Assembly: GCF_003364265.1 (NCBI RefSeq)
Contig: NZ_NXLW01000005.1
Location: 62,001-126,000 of the forward strand
Direction of reading: 5' to 3'
Source: Helicobacter aurati
GTDB taxonomy: Bacteria > Campylobacterota > Campylobacteria > Campylobacterales > Helicobacteraceae
Length of the DNA: 64,000 nt
Below, piece by piece: positions 48,718-59,040 of this stretch (within the stretch, counting starts at the first letter, position 1; each line of letters starts with the position of its first letter). Position numbers and translations under genes: made by a program. The notes beneath the pieces were generated by a model. It saw only the letters and a program-made list of their open reading frames with translations. It made no database searches and was not told the DNA's origin.

Positions 48718-49125
48718 TTCTCTTACAAATTCTATTCCTAATGCTCCATTATTTCAAATATTTGTCAAATAAATATTTGTATAGCACAATTCATAATACT
48801 TATCAGAATAAAACAACACTTCAATAAACATAGAAATTAATTCTCAACACTCTCCATTACAGTACAAACAGCAAACATAGAACCACAACTTTACACCGTA
48901 TCAATCCTTATCGTGGTGATTCCAATAAACTACATTGAATCTAACGCTTATTCCTAACATTCCGCAAAAGACAGAACAAATACAAAAGCACCTTAAAAGG
49001 CATTAGAATATAACAAATGATTCTACATAGAACACATAAATTCGACTTACCCTATTCATCTATCTATTATGATTCTCTTGTAAATCCTTACAAAACGCGA
49101 CTTAATAACAATGTGAAAGTAATAA
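48718..49125. other. Intergenic, convergent side of nrdA and pdxA
   Basis: About 400 AT-rich bases between converging genes. An AAATATTTG-type imperfect inverted repeat near 48757-48780 could end the nrdA transcript. I see no tRNA, no coding frame with a ribosome site and no repeat shared with other parts of the window. Confidence 0.45.
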
Positions 49126-50328
49126 TTACATGTGGGACACAATAAAATAAACACTTTCGAGATAACTACGAGAATCTACAACGGATTTTCTCCGATACGC
49201 AATATCAAAGCCTGTACCATGATCTGGACTCACGCGCAAAATGGGCAAATTTAAACTAATATTAATGCTCTTATAAAAATACAACGCTTTAAGCGCGCTC
49301 AATCCACTATCATGATACATAGCTACAAAGATTCTATATTTTTGTCTATTATGTGGAATAAAAGCAGAATCTGGAGCAATCGGTCCTACAAAGATTTCTT
49401 TTTGCAATACTTGATTAATTTCTTGAATACATTCACCAATAAGAAAGTCCTCATTGCCTAACACACCTCCATCTCCTGCATGGGGGTTCAGCCCTAAAAC
49501 GGCTATCTTATCAATATTCCCATAGTTAGGTAACATATCTTTGACGTAATCTTGGTGTAAATGATGTTTAGAATCTAACATAGCAGAATCTCTATACGGT
49601 CGCAAAAGCCTTGCTATCAATTTAGAATGTAAAATCTGTGACTTTAGGATATTTTTTACCCCATACAATTTACCCTTATCAAATGTTTGTTGAGAATATT
49701 CGCTAGATTGCCTAGTAAAAATTTGCTGTGAAACAAGAGCACCATAGAAATCATGAAAAAATTGCTTAAGAGAATCTTTAGTAATCCTAGCTGGAACATC
49801 TTTTAATGGAATATGATCTGTAAATAACGCAACAAAAAGCTCCTTGCAGCCTAACATCATAATCGCACCTTTTTGGAATCTCTCTCGCAAATATTCCGTA
49901 TGTCCAGCATAAGAAATACCAGCAAGATTCCAAGAGCGTTTATTGATTGGAAGAGTGATTAATCCAACCTTATGTTTCACACTCAACTCTAATGCACATG
50001 TAAAAGATTGAAAACTATACATGCCGCTTTCTTTGGTGATTTGGCTAGGCATGATTGTTATGTCTGAAGAATCCAATGTATGCACCTGCATGGAAGTAGG
50101 CAAAGAAATATTAAGTAATTTACTTGCTTGTTGCAAAATCTCAAAACTTACACAATAGATAGGATTGCAATATTGCACTATAAAACTATGATTGCGCAGG
50201 ATGAGTTCAAGACCTATCCCATTAATATCCCCTACTGAAATATATATATCCCTCTTTTGCGTGCCATACGTCTTGGTTGCTTGCAAAACCTGTTTTTCTC
50301 GGGATTGTATCAAGGAATATTGCATCAT
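49126..50328 (-). CDS. pdxA: 4-hydroxythreonine-4-phosphate dehydrogenase
   Basis: Enzyme of DXP-dependent pyridoxal phosphate synthesis. Motifs of PdxA: ISVGDINGIGLELIL, the metal-ligand His in SYAGHTEYLRERF, LFTDHIPLKDVPARIT, VLGLNPHAGDGGVLGNED, AMYHDSGLSALKAL and the C-terminal SPDHGTGFDIAYR. At 400 residues it is longer than the usual 310-330; the excess is a polar insertion of about 70 residues following LKQFFHDFYGALVSQQ, rich in Ser, Gln, Lys and His. pdxJ, its usual neighbour in this phylum, is not adjacent. GAGGGG precedes the ATG pair. Confidence 0.93.
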   Translation of the reverse strand: MMQYSLIQSREKQVLQATKTYGTQKRDIYISVGDINGIGLELILRNHSFIVQYCNPIYCVSFEILQQASKLLNISLPTSMQVHTLDSSDITIMPSQITKESGMYSFQSFTCALELSVKHKVGLITLPINKRSWNLAGISYAGHTEYLRERFQKGAIMMLGCKELFVALFTDHIPLKDVPARITKDSLKQFFHDFYGALVSQQIFTRQSSEYSQQTFDKGKLYGVKNILKSQILHSKLIARLLRPYRDSAMLDSKHHLHQDYVKDMLPNYGNIDKIAVLGLNPHAGDGGVLGNEDFLIGECIQEINQVLQKEIFVGPIAPDSAFIPHNRQKYRIFVAMYHDSGLSALKALYFYKSINISLNLPILRVSPDHGTGFDIAYRRKSVVDSRSYLESVYFIVSHM

Positions 50329-50527
50329 AATGCCCCTCTATATGCCGAATCTATGATTCCAATTTGAGATTGTTATAAGGTAATTCTGACCCACATGTAA
50401 ACACAGAATACCAAACCAACCAACAAATCATACAATAAATCAAATTAATGTATTATTGCTATAAACTTACCCTAGAGAGTATCAAGAAAATCAAATAAAA
50501 AACAGATTAAAGCATCTGCGTAAAAGA

Positions 50528-51904
50528 TTAGCCCAACTTATATTCAGTCTCGAGATATTTTGTATAAATCTTAGAATCCTTGAAATCTTCATTATCCATC
50601 ATTTTAATATGAAAGGGAATTGTTGTTTTAATACCCTGTATAGAGAATTCTTTTAGAGCTCGCTTCATTCTCGCAATGGCTTGTTTTCTTGTTTCACCCC
50701 ATACAACAAGCTTACCAATCATAGAATCATAGAACATAGGCACAGTGTACCCCGCATACGCATGCGTATCTAAACGCACATTGGCTCCACCAGGTGCAAT
50801 CCATTCAGTAATTTTCCCCGGACAAGGATAAAACTTCTCAGGATCCTCTGCCGTGATTCGGCACTCAATGCTATGCCCTTTAAATGTAAGAGATTCTTGA
50901 CTAGGCAACTTTTCTCCTTCGGCAATACGTATCATCCATTCAACGATGTCGAGTCCGCTGACCATTTCACTTACAGTGTGCTCAACTTGCAATCGCGTAT
51001 TCATCTCCATAAAATAAAAATCTTTATTATTGGAATCTAAGAGAAATTCAAACGTACCAGCACCCACATAATTAATATGTTTTGCTGCTTTAATGGCTGT
51101 CTCTAAAAGTCTTTGCCGCACCTCATCATTTAAAATTACAGCAGGGGTTTCTTCAATAAGCTTTTGTTGTCTTCTCTGCATAGAGCAATCTCTCTCGCCA
51201 ATGTGTAGAACATTGCCATGCTTATCAGCAAGAATCTGCACCTCAATATGCTTTGGTTTATTGATAAATTTTTCCATATAGATTGTACCGTCCCCAAAAG
51301 CACTTAATGCTTCGCTCTCCGCGGCAAGATATAGATTCTTTAATAATCCTTTATCGGAAACAACTCGCATACCTCTGCCACCACCACCAGCAGCAGCCTT
51401 AAGAATCACAGGATATCCAATCTTATCGGCAACGCTCAAGGCTTCCTTATAGCTTCTTAACGGACCATCGCTCCCTATAATAACTGGCACGCCTGCTTCT
51501 TTCATGCAATCTTTTGCTTTGGATTTATCGCTCATTATCATCATAACTTCTTTGCTTGGACCAATAAATTCGATTCCATGATGTTCGCAAATTTCAACAA
51601 AATTTTGATTCTCACTTAAGAATCCATACCCGGGGAAAATAGCATCGGCTTCAAACAGATCCGCCGCACTCATAATAGCTGGAATATTGAGATAACTTTC
51701 CCCGCTTTTTTCACCACCAATGCAAACTTTCGCATCAGCAACTTCAAGATAATGCACATCTTTATCAGCGATAGAGTGAATAGCAATAGCTTGCTTGCCC
51801 ATCTCTTGTATTGTTCGAATAGCACGTAAAGCAATTTCGCCGCGATTGGCAATAAGAATTCGTTGTATTTTTTTCTTTTGGACTTCTTGTATTTTCTTTG
51901 TCAT
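50528..51904 (-). CDS. accC: Acetyl-CoA carboxylase, biotin carboxylase subunit
   Basis: ATP-dependent carboxylation of biotin on AccB, first half of malonyl-CoA synthesis. In 458 residues: ILIANRGEIALRAIRT, FPGYGFLSENQNF, the ATP-grasp loop KAAAGGGGRGMRVV, HIEVQILADKHGNVLHIGER, DCSMQRRQQK, and MEMNTRLQVEHTV with the catalytic Glu/Asn/Arg. The start ATG 51904 has GAGG eight bases upstream; the frame extends to 51928 but would overlap accB. It follows accB by ten bases in an accBC operon. Confidence 0.96.
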   Translation of the reverse strand: MTKKIQEVQKKKIQRILIANRGEIALRAIRTIQEMGKQAIAIHSIADKDVHYLEVADAKVCIGGEKSGESYLNIPAIMSAADLFEADAIFPGYGFLSENQNFVEICEHHGIEFIGPSKEVMMIMSDKSKAKDCMKEAGVPVIIGSDGPLRSYKEALSVADKIGYPVILKAAAGGGGRGMRVVSDKGLLKNLYLAAESEALSAFGDGTIYMEKFINKPKHIEVQILADKHGNVLHIGERDCSMQRRQQKLIEETPAVILNDEVRQRLLETAIKAAKHINYVGAGTFEFLLDSNNKDFYFMEMNTRLQVEHTVSEMVSGLDIVEWMIRIAEGEKLPSQESLTFKGHSIECRITAEDPEKFYPCPGKITEWIAPGGANVRLDTHAYAGYTVPMFYDSMIGKLVVWGETRKQAIARMKRALKEFSIQGIKTTIPFHIKMMDNEDFKDSKIYTKYLETEYKLG

Positions 51905-51914
51905 TAGCGCACCT

Positions 51915-52397
51915 CTATACCCGTTCAATCATTACAAGTTTCGTGCCAAACTCCACTGGTTGCGCATCATTAACCTCAATTTCTATGATTTTACAATCAA
52001 ATTCCGCCTCAATTTCATTCATAATCTTCATTGCTTCTATGATTCCAATAGTTTGCCCTTTCTTGACTGTATCGCCTATACTAACATAAGGAGCAGCACC
52101 TGGGCTAGGCGAGCGATAGAAAGTGCCTACCATAGGCGAAGTAATAAACTCCGCATTGTAATTTGCAGGAGATGGAAGAGATTCTTGATTGCTTTTTGAT
52201 TCTTGTGTTGGAGGTTTTGTAGATTGAATGGGAATTGCTTGGACTTCTTGTACTTGTGTCGCTTGAACTTGAATATGCTCTTTTGATTTCTGGCTCTTGT
52301 CAAGTTTCAAAGAAAAATTATCTTGCTCTAACTTTAATGAATGGATTTGGGAAGTATTAAAAAGTTCAATAATCTCTTTTATTTCGGATACATTCAT
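51915..52397 (-). CDS. accB: Biotin carboxyl carrier protein of acetyl-CoA carboxylase
   Basis: Carries the biotin used by AccC and AccDA. The C-terminal biotinyl domain (about residues 80-160) has PMVGTFYRSPSPGAAPYV, the biotinylation site EAMKIMNEIEA and GTKLVMIE at the end. The N-terminal part (SEIKEIIELFNTSQIHSLKL) is the usual helical region, and a Gln/Pro/Ser-rich linker (about 45-80) joins them. 160 residues is typical. AAGGATTGAGCG precedes the ATG. First gene of accBC. Confidence 0.96.
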   Translation of the reverse strand: MNVSEIKEIIELFNTSQIHSLKLEQDNFSLKLDKSQKSKEHIQVQATQVQEVQAIPIQSTKPPTQESKSNQESLPSPANYNAEFITSPMVGTFYRSPSPGAAPYVSIGDTVKKGQTIGIIEAMKIMNEIEAEFDCKIIEIEVNDAQPVEFGTKLVMIERV

Positions 52398-52715
52398 CGC
52401 TCAATCCTTATTTAAAAATGTGTTGAATCGTTATCATAGCATAAAGTTGATGAAATAGAGTATTACGATTGGTAAAATGACTGCTTAGGGCAATGAAGAA
52501 TCTTAGTTTGCTGACCCTGCTTTATAAGTAAACTCAATTGGATTCTAGGGGAATATTGTGTTGCTGGTTGTAAATCGGTTACAACATAATAAACGGCACA
52601 ATAAACTATAAACGGCTTACCATAAAGAGAAATTTATAGCTAAAATATAGTAGAATCGCTCTTTTTATAAGGTTTATCTTGCAAGTAATCGACTAAATTT
52701 ACACAAGGATTCAAC
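52398..52715. other. Divergent intergenic region between accB and leuS
   Basis: Holds the start signals of both transcripts. On the plus side TATAGTAGAAT at 52646-52656 is a likely leuS promoter. Upstream of it two copies of ATAAACGGC (about 52588 and 52610) form a short direct repeat of unknown meaning. I see no coding frame or tRNA. Confidence 0.45.
52646..52656 (+). promoter_or_regulatory. Candidate -10 region for leuS
   Basis: TATAGTAGAAT contains two overlapping -10-like boxes, 60-70 bases before the leuS ATG, followed by CGCTC as at the nitroreductase promoter. Motif judged by eye. Confidence 0.35.
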
Positions 52716-55184
52716 ATGAATGATACACAAAGCTACAATCCTAAAACAATAGAATCTAAATGGCAAAAGATTTGGACGGATACAAAAGCCTTTGAACCAA
52801 GCAATGATTTCTCTAAACCAAAAAAATATATCCTCTCAATGTTTCCTTATCCAAGCGGAGCTATTCACATGGGACATGTACGTAATTATTGCATAGGCGA
52901 TGCGATTGCGCGTTACTATCGCATGTATGGCTATAATGTTTTACACCCAATCGGCTTTGATGCCTTTGGTATGCCCGCCGAAAATGCCGCAATTAAAAAC
53001 CATATCCATCCAAAAGATTGGACATATTCTAATATGAAAACCATGCTACAAGAAATGTTCTCACTTGGATTAAGCTTCTCTAACAAACGTGTTATAGAGA
53101 CTTGCGACCCTTTATATAGTAAATATGAGCAAGAATTTTTTATTAAAATGTGGAAAAGAAATTTAGTCTATCGCAAAAAAGCCCTATTAAATTGGTGTCC
53201 TAAAGATTTAACTGTACTCGCTAACGAACAGGTTATTGATGGAAAGTGCTGGAGATGTGAGAGTGAAGTGATACAAAAAGAAATGTATCAATACTATCTT
53301 AAAATTACAGATTACGCAGAAGAGTTATTGCAAGATTTAGATTCTCTTGAGGGGGAATGGCCATCACAAGTATTAAGTATGCAAAGAAATTGGATCGGTA
53401 AATCACAAGGATTGGAATTTGACTTTCTCCTCGATAAACAATCCCAGGAGATGCTAGAGCATAAGGTTGCCTCTATTAATGTTTATACCACGCGATGTGA
53501 TACTATTTATGGTGTGTCTTGCTGCATTATCGCGCCAGAACATCAAATCATAGATATTTTATTAGATAAAAAGCTCTTAGATTCTACAAGCATACAAATT
53601 ATCACAAAGATTCGGAATCAAAGCGAAAGAGAAAGGGCACAAGCACAGAAAGAAGGAGTAGCTCTGCCTCTTCATGTTATTCATCCATTAAGCGGGAAAA
53701 AGTTACCAATATGGGTGAGCAATTTTATACTAATGAGCTATGGCTCTGGGGCAATAATGAGTGTCCCAAGCCATGATGAAAGGGACTTTGAATTTGCAAA
53801 AAAATATCATCTGAACTTTCTGCCCGTTGTTGCCCCTGATGATAAAGAAAGCGGCAATGATGGAATCAACGCGCCTTATACAGCCGATGGAATCCTCTGC
53901 AATAGCGAAGAGTATTCCGGCTTAACAAGTGCGCAAGCGCGAGAACAAATCAGCTTATTTTTTGAACGAAACAATAAAGGCAAAAGAATCACTCATTATA
54001 AATTACGCGATTGGGGAATCTCGCGTCAACGTTATTGGGGAACGCCCATTCCTCTTATTCATTGTCCAAATTGCGGTGTATTAGAAGAAATCGCTCTCCC
54101 CGTTACTCTACCAGAGGACATACAAATCACAGGAGAGGGCAATCCGTTAGACAAACATCCGACATGGAAATATACTAAATGTCATCAATGCAAGGCGAAT
54201 GCTGTACGCGAAACTGATACAATGGATACTTTTGTGGAATCGAGTTGGTATTTCCTACACTATACAACACCGCAAGAATTACGAGACAAAAACGCATTTG
54301 ATACACAATCCCTGCAATACTTCATGCCTGTTAATCAATATATCGGTGGTATCGAGCATGCTATCTTGCATTTACTCTATGCGCGATTTTTTACTAAAGT
54401 CCTACGTGATTTACAATACCATTCATTTGATGAGCCATTTAGTGCGCTGCTTACACAGGGAATGGTATTAAAACAAGGGGCAAAAATGTCTAAAAGTCTA
54501 GGCAATGTTGTTGAACCAAAACACATTATAGAATCCTATGGGGCAGACACTGCGAGACTTTTTACGCTTTTTGCTGCCCCTCCAACCTATGCTCTTGAAT
54601 GGAATGATGAGGGTGTGCGGGGCTGCTATAAATTCATTAACCGCTTGATTGATAGAAAAACCCGTGTAAAAAAGAGCAAAGAGATTCCTCAAATTGATAT
54701 TGAAGCCTTGAATAAAGATTCTAAAATAGCGCGCTATAAAATATATGACGCTCTACAAAAATACCACAATATATTCGATAAAAAGCTCGATGGTTATCCG
54801 TTCAATGTTGTGATTGCGGCTTGCATGGAAGCGCATAATGCAATTTCCGCGCAAGATAATGACATGGTTTTCACTGAAGGCTATTATATTTTGCTGCATA
54901 TCTTAGAGGGATTTATCCCGCATATCGCTAGCGAACTAAGTCAAGAATTGTTTGCTTTAACAAACTTTCGTCCGCTAAAAGTGGATTCTCAAGCGTTTAT
55001 TCAAGATGAGATTACTTATGTAGTAAGCATAAACGGGAAAAAACGGGCGCAAATCTCTCTCCCTGCAGAGACGAGCAAAGAAGAAGTTATCGCCCATGCA
55101 AAAACAAACGTGCAAAAATGGCTTACCCACGAGATTAAAAAAGAGGTCTTTGTACCAAAAAAGCTTGTTAACTTTGTTCTATGA
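52716..55184 (+). CDS. leuS: Leucyl-tRNA synthetase
   Basis: Class I synthetase of 822 residues, normal for bacterial LeuRS. HIGH motif as [14 protein letters not shown] (HMGH at residues 51-54), zinc-type [20 protein letters not shown] (about 155-180), CP1 editing domain with [12 protein letters not shown] and SVPSHDERD, the [20 protein letters not shown] segment, [16 protein letters not shown], and KMSKS at residues 590-594. The C-terminal anticodon-binding and extension domains follow. ACAAGGATTCAAC precedes the ATG. Downstream lies the first cluster of dispersed repeats. Confidence 0.97.
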   Translation: MNDTQSYNPKTIESKWQKIWTDTKAFEPSNDFSKPKKYILSMFPYPSGAIHMGHVRNYCIGDAIARYYRMYGYNVLHPIGFDAFGMPAENAAIKNHIHPKDWTYSNMKTMLQEMFSLGLSFSNKRVIETCDPLYSKYEQEFFIKMWKRNLVYRKKALLNWCPKDLTVLANEQVIDGKCWRCESEVIQKEMYQYYLKITDYAEELLQDLDSLEGEWPSQVLSMQRNWIGKSQGLEFDFLLDKQSQEMLEHKVASINVYTTRCDTIYGVSCCIIAPEHQIIDILLDKKLLDSTSIQIITKIRNQSERERAQAQKEGVALPLHVIHPLSGKKLPIWVSNFILMSYGSGAIMSVPSHDERDFEFAKKYHLNFLPVVAPDDKESGNDGINAPYTADGILCNSEEYSGLTSAQAREQISLFFERNNKGKRITHYKLRDWGISRQRYWGTPIPLIHCPNCGVLEEIALPVTLPEDIQITGEGNPLDKHPTWKYTKCHQCKANAVRETDTMDTFVESSWYFLHYTTPQELRDKNAFDTQSLQYFMPVNQYIGGIEHAILHLLYARFFTKVLRDLQYHSFDEPFSALLTQGMVLKQGAKMSKSLGNVVEPKHIIESYGADTARLFTLFAAPPTYALEWNDEGVRGCYKFINRLIDRKTRVKKSKEIPQIDIEALNKDSKIARYKIYDALQKYHNIFDKKLDGYPFNVVIAACMEAHNAISAQDNDMVFTEGYYILLHILEGFIPHIASELSQELFALTNFRPLKVDSQAFIQDEITYVVSINGKKRAQISLPAETSKEEVIAHAKTNVQKWLTHEIKKEVFVPKKLVNFVL

Positions 55185-55262
55185 ACATAGTAAAGAGGCT
55201 GTATTAAGCCATTTATACGTCCTAACCTCTATGGATAAACATCTCTTTAGAATCTTTATCCG

Positions 55263-55382
55263 TTGTCATGCTAAACGTTTGTAGCATCTCTGTCATTCTA
55301 AAATTTCGTAGAAACTGAAGAATCCCTATAAGAATCCATTAAATGAGATTCTTCAGTCGCATTTGCTCCTTCAGAATGACAA
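55263..55382. repeat. Dispersed palindromic repeat unit, TTGTCAT...ATGACAA
   Basis: A 120-base unit opening with TTGTCAT and closing with ATGACAA. Inside, CTGAAGAATC (about 55315) and GATTCTTCAG (about 55348) form a hairpin. Its right half (GATTCTTCAGTCG then CTCCTTCAGAATGACAA) is shared with the units at 60726 and, inverted, 58771. Together with 55392-55494 it fills most of the 477-base gap between leuS and hsdR; the rest (to 55661) has only the hsdR start signals. Confidence 0.75.
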
Positions 55383-55391
55383 TTTTTAACC

Positions 55392-55494
55392 TTGTCATAC
55401 TGAACGAATGTGAAGTATCTCTATTGATTAAATGAGATTCTTTACCTTGAAAACAAAACTTCAGACAAGACAAAAGAGAGCCTCACAATGACAA
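55392..55494. repeat. Dispersed palindromic repeat unit, partly diverged
   Basis: A 103-base unit opening with TTGTCATACTGAACGAATG and GAAGTATCTC, shared with 60726-60825 and inverted with 58771-58868 and 61014-61100. It closes with ATGACAA, but the right half has lost the CTTCAGTCG part. Ten bases separate it from the preceding unit. Confidence 0.7.
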
Positions 55495-55661
55495 AACCAA
55501 CTTAAAAATTAGTTTTCAAATTTTCTTAATCAATTTATTAGTCCTTATGAGAAACTCATCAGCAAGGAATCCCTTAGCATCAATCCAAGTTTATGGAGTT
55601 ATAATAACTATAAGATAAAATGCTACTTTAAAAACATTCATCTCAACACAAGGAAAGAAGG

Positions 55662-58631
55662 GTGCAAAATGATTTAATAGCACAAAATGAAGATTCTACA
55701 ATTATCGCTCAATACTCTTACAAACCTAAAAAATCCGAACCCTACCAAAGCGAAGAAGAATTAGAGAGATTCTTACTCCAAGAGCTACAAGCACAAGGCT
55801 ATGAATATCTAAATTTAAAAGACATAAAAGAGCTTGAATCAAATCTAAAAACCCAACTAGAGAAGCTTAATCAAATACAATTTAGTGAGCTAGAATGGAA
55901 TAGATTCTATAAAGAGCAAATTGCCAATGACACATTAAAGATAAAAGATAAAACAAAAATCTTACAAACCGATAATGAAAGTCTGCCTTTTTACAACGAT
56001 AAAGGAGAGTATAAAAATATCCTTTTAATCCACAAAAAAGAACCACTCAAGAATCATTTGCAAGTCATCTCTCAACTTAGGAATGATTTGGGCGAGACAA
56101 AAAATCGCTATGATGTAACCATACTTGTAAATGGCTTGCCTTTGGTGCATATAGAACTCAAAAAAAGAGGCATAGACTTAAAAGAAGCCTTTAATCAAAT
56201 CCGTCGCTACCAAGAAGAGAGCTTTAATGCCTCTGCCCTCTTTGAATTTGTGCAGATTTTTATTATCAGTAATGGAACTTATAGTAAATATTACAGCAAC
56301 TCCAAGCGCGATTTTAAGAGCCTTAATGACAATTATGCCTTTTGTATGAGCTTTAGCGATAGTAAAAATAACAAAATTGACGATTTAGAGGATTTTACTA
56401 AAACCTTTTTAGCCAAAAGGACGCTTTTAAATATCCTCACTAAATATTGCGTTTTTAATACCAGTGATGAACTTTTGATTATGCGCCCCTATCAAATCTG
56501 TGCGACTGAAAAAATCATTAACAAAATTAAAATAGCCCATTCTCATAAGCTCTATGGTAGCACACAAGGTGGCGGCTATATCTGGCATAGCACTGGGAGT
56601 GGCAAAACTCTGACTTCTTTTAAAACCGCTATTTTAGCCACAAAATTTGATTTTATCTATAAAGTGCTTTTTGTCGTAGATAGGAAAGACCTAGACTATC
56701 AAACGCAAAATGAATATAACACATTTGAAGCAGGTGCTGCAAACTCTACCAAAGACACCAAAGAGCTTAGAAGGCAACTTGAAAACCAAGAGAGCAAAAT
56801 CCTTATCACTACGATTCAAAAGCTTTCAAATTTCATCAAAAATTATGAAAATTCTAAGGTCTTTAATGAAGAAATTGTTTTTATCTTTGATGAATGCCAT
56901 CGAAGCCAATTTGGAGCAATGCACGAAGCTATTATTAAGAAGTTTAAAAAATATTATATTTTTGGATTTACAGGCACGCCTATTTTTAAAGAAAATGCAG
57001 GAGAAAACTATACCATAGACCCAAAAAACAATAAACTCATGCTAAAAACCACACAAAGCACCTTTGGGGATTGTCTGCATTCTTACACAATTTTACATGC
57101 AATTAAAGATAAAAATGTCTTGCCCTTTAAAGTAAGCTACCATTCCACAATGAAGCAAGAACATAGTAAGCACAAAGAAGAAAAAGTGCCAAAAATCGAC
57201 ACAGAAGAAGCCCTTATGTATAAGCAAAGAATCTCTTCCATCGTCGCTTATATCTTAGAATCCTTTGATCGCCACACCAAGAGGCAAAACGCTCACACAA
57301 TCCAAAACCAAAGAACGCAAGGCTTTAATGCCATTTTTGCTACTGCAAGTGTGGATTTTGCAAAGAAATATTATGCGGAGTTTCAAAAGCAAATCAACGC
57401 CCAAAAAACTCAAAACCCTCAAAAAGAACCTTTAAGAGTAGGAATTATCTACTCCTATGAGCAAAATGAGGATTTAGATGAGCCTTGCAAAGATGAAATC
57501 AGTGCCAAAGAGTTTTTAAGAAAAGCCATAGAAGACTATAATCACTACTTTAAAAGCAACTTTAGCCTAGAGCGATTTGAGGAATATTACAAAGACATCT
57601 CACAAAAGACCAAAGAAAAAAAGCTTGATTTACTTATTGTCGTAAATATGTTTTTAACCGGTTTTGATTCTAAAACTATCAATACGCTTTATGTAGATAA
57701 AAATCTCAAATATCATTCCTTACTTCAAGCCTTCTCGCGCACAAATAGAATCTTAAACGAGCAAAAAGTCTATGGCAATATTATTTGCTTTAGGGATTTA
57801 GAAAAAGATACCAATGAAAGCCTTGCAATGTTTGGCGATGAAAATGCCTCCAACATTGTTTTGCTTAAAAGCTTTGAATTTTATTTCAAAGATTATTGCA
57901 AAAAATGCGAAGATCTTCAAAAGGACTTTAAATTTGAGAGTATCGCGCATTTAACCAAAGAAGAGCAAAAGGACTTTGTCAAGCTCTTTAGCGAGATTTT
58001 AAAGCTAGAAAATATTTTAAGCATTTTTGATGAATTTACAGAGGAGAAAAGCCCGCTACCACAAAGGACAAAGCAAGACTATCAAAGTCATTATTTAGAA
58101 CTTTATAGAAATTTTAAACAAACACAAGAAAAAGAAAGCATAATCGAAAATTTAACCTTTGAAATCGAGCTTATCAAGCAAAATGATGTTAATGCAGATT
58201 ACATACTCTTTTTGCTAGAAACCTACCACAAAAACACAGAATCCAAAATCAAAGAAGATATTTTAAAAACCATACAAAGCAGCCCAAGCCTAATGGATAA
58301 AAAAGAGCTAATAGAGGAATTTTTAAACACTATAGATCATAATAAAAATACAGATTTTAAAACCTCTTTTAGAACCTATATGCAAGAGCAATCACAAAAA
58401 GAACTAGATTCTATTATTAAGCAAGAAAATCTTCATATAGAGAAAACTAAAGAATATTTGCAAGAAGCCTTTGAGATTAATTTCTTTCAAGACAAAGGAA
58501 TGAAGATTCAAAGCCTTTTGCCAAAAATAAATATTTTTGAGCAAGATAGCCATTCTAAAAGACAACTATCCATTGCAAAGCTCAAAGCCTTTTTTGAGAA
58601 ATTCCAAGTATTTTTAAAAAAGGAAGGATAG
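55662..58631 (+). CDS. hsdR: Type I restriction enzyme, R (restriction/translocase) subunit
   Basis: DNA-cleaving and translocating subunit of a type I restriction-modification system. In 989 residues: N-terminal PD-(D/E)xK nuclease domain with RYDVTILVNG (Asp151) and HIELKKRG (Glu165, Lys167). The SF2 helicase follows, with Walker A HSTGSGKT (309-316), VVDRKDLDYQTQ, DECHRSQFG, FGFTGTP and the second RecA domain with MFLTGFDSKTINTLYVDKNL and QAFSRTNRI. A helical C-terminus completes it. All key motifs seem intact. The start is GTG 55662 with AAGGA seven bases upstream. hsdM follows 409 bases later, separated by repeats, and no hsdS is present, so cleavage would need an S subunit from elsewhere. 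Confidence 0.95.
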   Translation: MQNDLIAQNEDSTIIAQYSYKPKKSEPYQSEEELERFLLQELQAQGYEYLNLKDIKELESNLKTQLEKLNQIQFSELEWNRFYKEQIANDTLKIKDKTKILQTDNESLPFYNDKGEYKNILLIHKKEPLKNHLQVISQLRNDLGETKNRYDVTILVNGLPLVHIELKKRGIDLKEAFNQIRRYQEESFNASALFEFVQIFIISNGTYSKYYSNSKRDFKSLNDNYAFCMSFSDSKNNKIDDLEDFTKTFLAKRTLLNILTKYCVFNTSDELLIMRPYQICATEKIINKIKIAHSHKLYGSTQGGGYIWHSTGSGKTLTSFKTAILATKFDFIYKVLFVVDRKDLDYQTQNEYNTFEAGAANSTKDTKELRRQLENQESKILITTIQKLSNFIKNYENSKVFNEEIVFIFDECHRSQFGAMHEAIIKKFKKYYIFGFTGTPIFKENAGENYTIDPKNNKLMLKTTQSTFGDCLHSYTILHAIKDKNVLPFKVSYHSTMKQEHSKHKEEKVPKIDTEEALMYKQRISSIVAYILESFDRHTKRQNAHTIQNQRTQGFNAIFATASVDFAKKYYAEFQKQINAQKTQNPQKEPLRVGIIYSYEQNEDLDEPCKDEISAKEFLRKAIEDYNHYFKSNFSLERFEEYYKDISQKTKEKKLDLLIVVNMFLTGFDSKTINTLYVDKNLKYHSLLQAFSRTNRILNEQKVYGNIICFRDLEKDTNESLAMFGDENASNIVLLKSFEFYFKDYCKKCEDLQKDFKFESIAHLTKEEQKDFVKLFSEILKLENILSIFDEFTEEKSPLPQRTKQDYQSHYLELYRNFKQTQEKESIIENLTFEIELIKQNDVNADYILFLLETYHKNTESKIKEDILKTIQSSPSLMDKKELIEEFLNTIDHNKNTDFKTSFRTYMQEQSQKELDSIIKQENLHIEKTKEYLQEAFEINFFQDKGMKIQSLLPKINIFEQDSHSKRQLSIAKLKAFFEKFQVFLKKEG

Positions 58632-58682
58632 GCTTGCCACTCCTTGTCATTGTGAATCCTCCCCTTGTCATTCTACCCTCAT

Positions 58683-58761
58683 TTGTCATGTCTTAGGCTA
58701 AAGCCTAAGAATCCCAAAATACAGATTCTAAGAGATGTTTCGCTAACGCCCAACATGACAA
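58683..58761. repeat. Short hairpin repeat, CTTAGGC/GCCTAAG subfamily
   Basis: A 79-base unit opening TTGTCATGT and closing ACATGACAA. A stem CTTAGGC (58692-58698) and GCCTAAG (58703-58709) with loop TAAA follows the opening, then AATCCC. The unit at 61127 has the same layout with a different but still paired stem. Confidence 0.7.
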
Positions 58762-58770
58762 GGTTAATGT

Positions 58771-58868
58771 TTGTCATTCTGAAGGAGTGCAAAGCACGAC
58801 TGAAGAATCTCACAATATAGTCTCTTAAAGATTCTAATAAAGATACTTCACATTCGTTCAGTATGACA
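58771..58868. repeat. Dispersed palindromic repeat unit, inverted copy
   Basis: A 98-base unit, reverse complement of the 60726-60825 type: opens TTGTCATTCTGAAGGAG and CACGACTGAAGAATCTC, then ATACTTCACATTCGTTCAG and ends in ATGACA. Together with the preceding unit it occupies the 409-base gap between hsdR and hsdM. The remaining 170 bases are AT-rich and contain a 12-codon frame (58958-58996) behind GAGGAG. Confidence 0.75.
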
Positions 58869-59040
58869 GGGATAAAGAATCTAAAGAGATGTTTCATTTG
58901 TTTCACAAATTCAACACGATAAAGACAACACACCATATAACAATGAGGAGAATCAACATGATAAAATATGTGCAGCATAACAATGAATCAATGTAACAAT
59001 CAAATTAACACAAAAAGAATCACAGCAAAAAGGATCGGCC

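Noticed and set aside
48718-49125. Possible small RNA between nrdA and pdxA
   Set aside because: No promoter-terminator pair or stable fold that I could trace; only a weak AT-rich inverted repeat.
54199-54471. 90-residue plus-strand frame inside leuS
   Set aside because: Out-of-frame shadow within a conserved synthetase domain, no ribosome site.
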